From Betaproteobacteria bacterium (GTDB taxonomy: Bacteria; Pseudomonadota; Gammaproteobacteria; Burkholderiales; Casimicrobiaceae), in NCBI GenBank assembly GCA_005888865.1, contig VBCL01000115.1, forward strand, positions 1-5,447: 5,447 nt of DNA, in the 5' to 3' direction. The notes below the pieces were generated by a model. The model had not been told where the DNA came from and ran no database searches. It saw nothing but the letters and a program-made list of their open reading frames with translations. Both the position numbers and the translations under genes were made by a program. Below, one piece after another: positions 5,086-5,447 of this stretch; within the stretch, counting starts at the first letter, position 1; each line of letters begins with the position of its first letter.

Positions 5086-5447
5086 CCGCGCGGCCGAGCT
5101 TTCTCGAGGTCCGAGAAGTACGCAAGCAGTACGGCGCGATCAAGGCCGTCGACGGCGTGAGCCTGTCGGTCGGCCCTGGCGAGATCGTCGGCGTGATCGG
5201 GCCCAACGGCTCGGGCAAGACGACGCTCTTCAACAGCATTCTCGGACAGATCAAGCCGACGTCGGGATCGGTGGAATTCTGCGGCGAGGACATCACCGGG
5301 ATGTCGCCGCTGGAGCTCTCGCGCCGCGGCGTGGGCAGGACGTTCCAGACTCTGCAGGTCTTCGTCAAGCTCTCGGTGCGCGACAACCTGATCGCAGCGG
5401 CGCAGGAATTCAAGGGCACGATGCCCGGCCGTATGTTCGCGCCGCCC
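5082..5447 (+). CDS. ABC transporter ATP-binding protein, LivG family (N-terminal part, cut by window edge)
   Basis: The first 122 codons are present; a full LivG-type ATPase has about 250 residues. It would hydrolyse ATP at the inner face of the membrane to drive import, usually paired with a LivF-type ATPase. Seen here are the A-loop tyrosine Tyr17 (RKQYGAIKAVDGVS), Walker A GPNGSGKTT (40-48) with Lys46, and the Q-loop in GRTFQ (Gln89) followed by LQVFVKLSVRDNL. GVGRTFQ after the ITGMSPLELSRRG segment is typical of LivG rather than LivF. The signature motif, Walker B and the H-loop lie beyond the edge. ATG 5082 overlaps the LivM-type stop by 4 bp (ATGA), and only a weak GGTGG precedes it, so coupling is likely. 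The truncation is due to the window, not to damage in the gene. Confidence 0.92.
   Translation, partial: MTARPSFLEVREVRKQYGAIKAVDGVSLSVGPGEIVGVIGPNGSGKTTLFNSILGQIKPTSGSVEFCGEDITGMSPLELSRRGVGRTFQTLQVFVKLSVRDNLIAAAQEFKGTMPGRMFAPP

Overview
The window reads as a GC-rich proteobacterial chromosome segment. Betaproteobacteria of the Burkholderiales type are my best guess, from base composition, operon style and protein flavour; this is not proven. It carries one co-directional (+ strand) catabolic and transport operon, cut by the right edge. No RNA gene, mobile element or CRISPR array was seen.

Layout. Positions 1-143 are a regulatory region: a sigma70-type promoter (-35 TTGACA at 63-68, -10-like TAAACT at 87-92) sits between two pairs of 15-bp boxes that closely match the operator I recall for the IclR-family regulators of protocatechuate metabolism (PcaR type). 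Positions 144-974 encode a divergent shikimate/quinate dehydrogenase-family protein. Positions 989-1828 encode a xylose-isomerase-like TIM-barrel protein of the 3-dehydroshikimate dehydratase-like group. After a 133-bp gap comes a complete high-affinity branched-chain-amino-acid-type (HAAT/Liv) ABC importer up to the edge: substrate-binding protein (1962-3110), LivH-type permease (3168-4046), LivM-type permease (4147-5085) and the first 122 codons of the LivG-type ATPase (5082 to the edge). A LivF-type ATPase would be expected just beyond.

How the genes may work together (inference). The dehydrogenase and dehydratase families are the two that turn quinate or shikimate into protocatechuate, and the operator-like boxes point to a regulator of the protocatechuate branch. 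A coherent reading is that the importer brings in a hydroaromatic acid (quinate, shikimate or a relative) and the two enzymes convert it. Both enzymes carry substitutions at positions normally conserved for substrate or metal binding, so the real substrate may be a related compound and not the textbook one.

The junctions between transporter genes are structured. A strong GNRA-capped hairpin lies between the binding-protein and first-permease genes. A 35-codon basic small ORF bridges the two permease genes with ATGA overlaps at both ends and contains a GC-only 9-bp inverted repeat.
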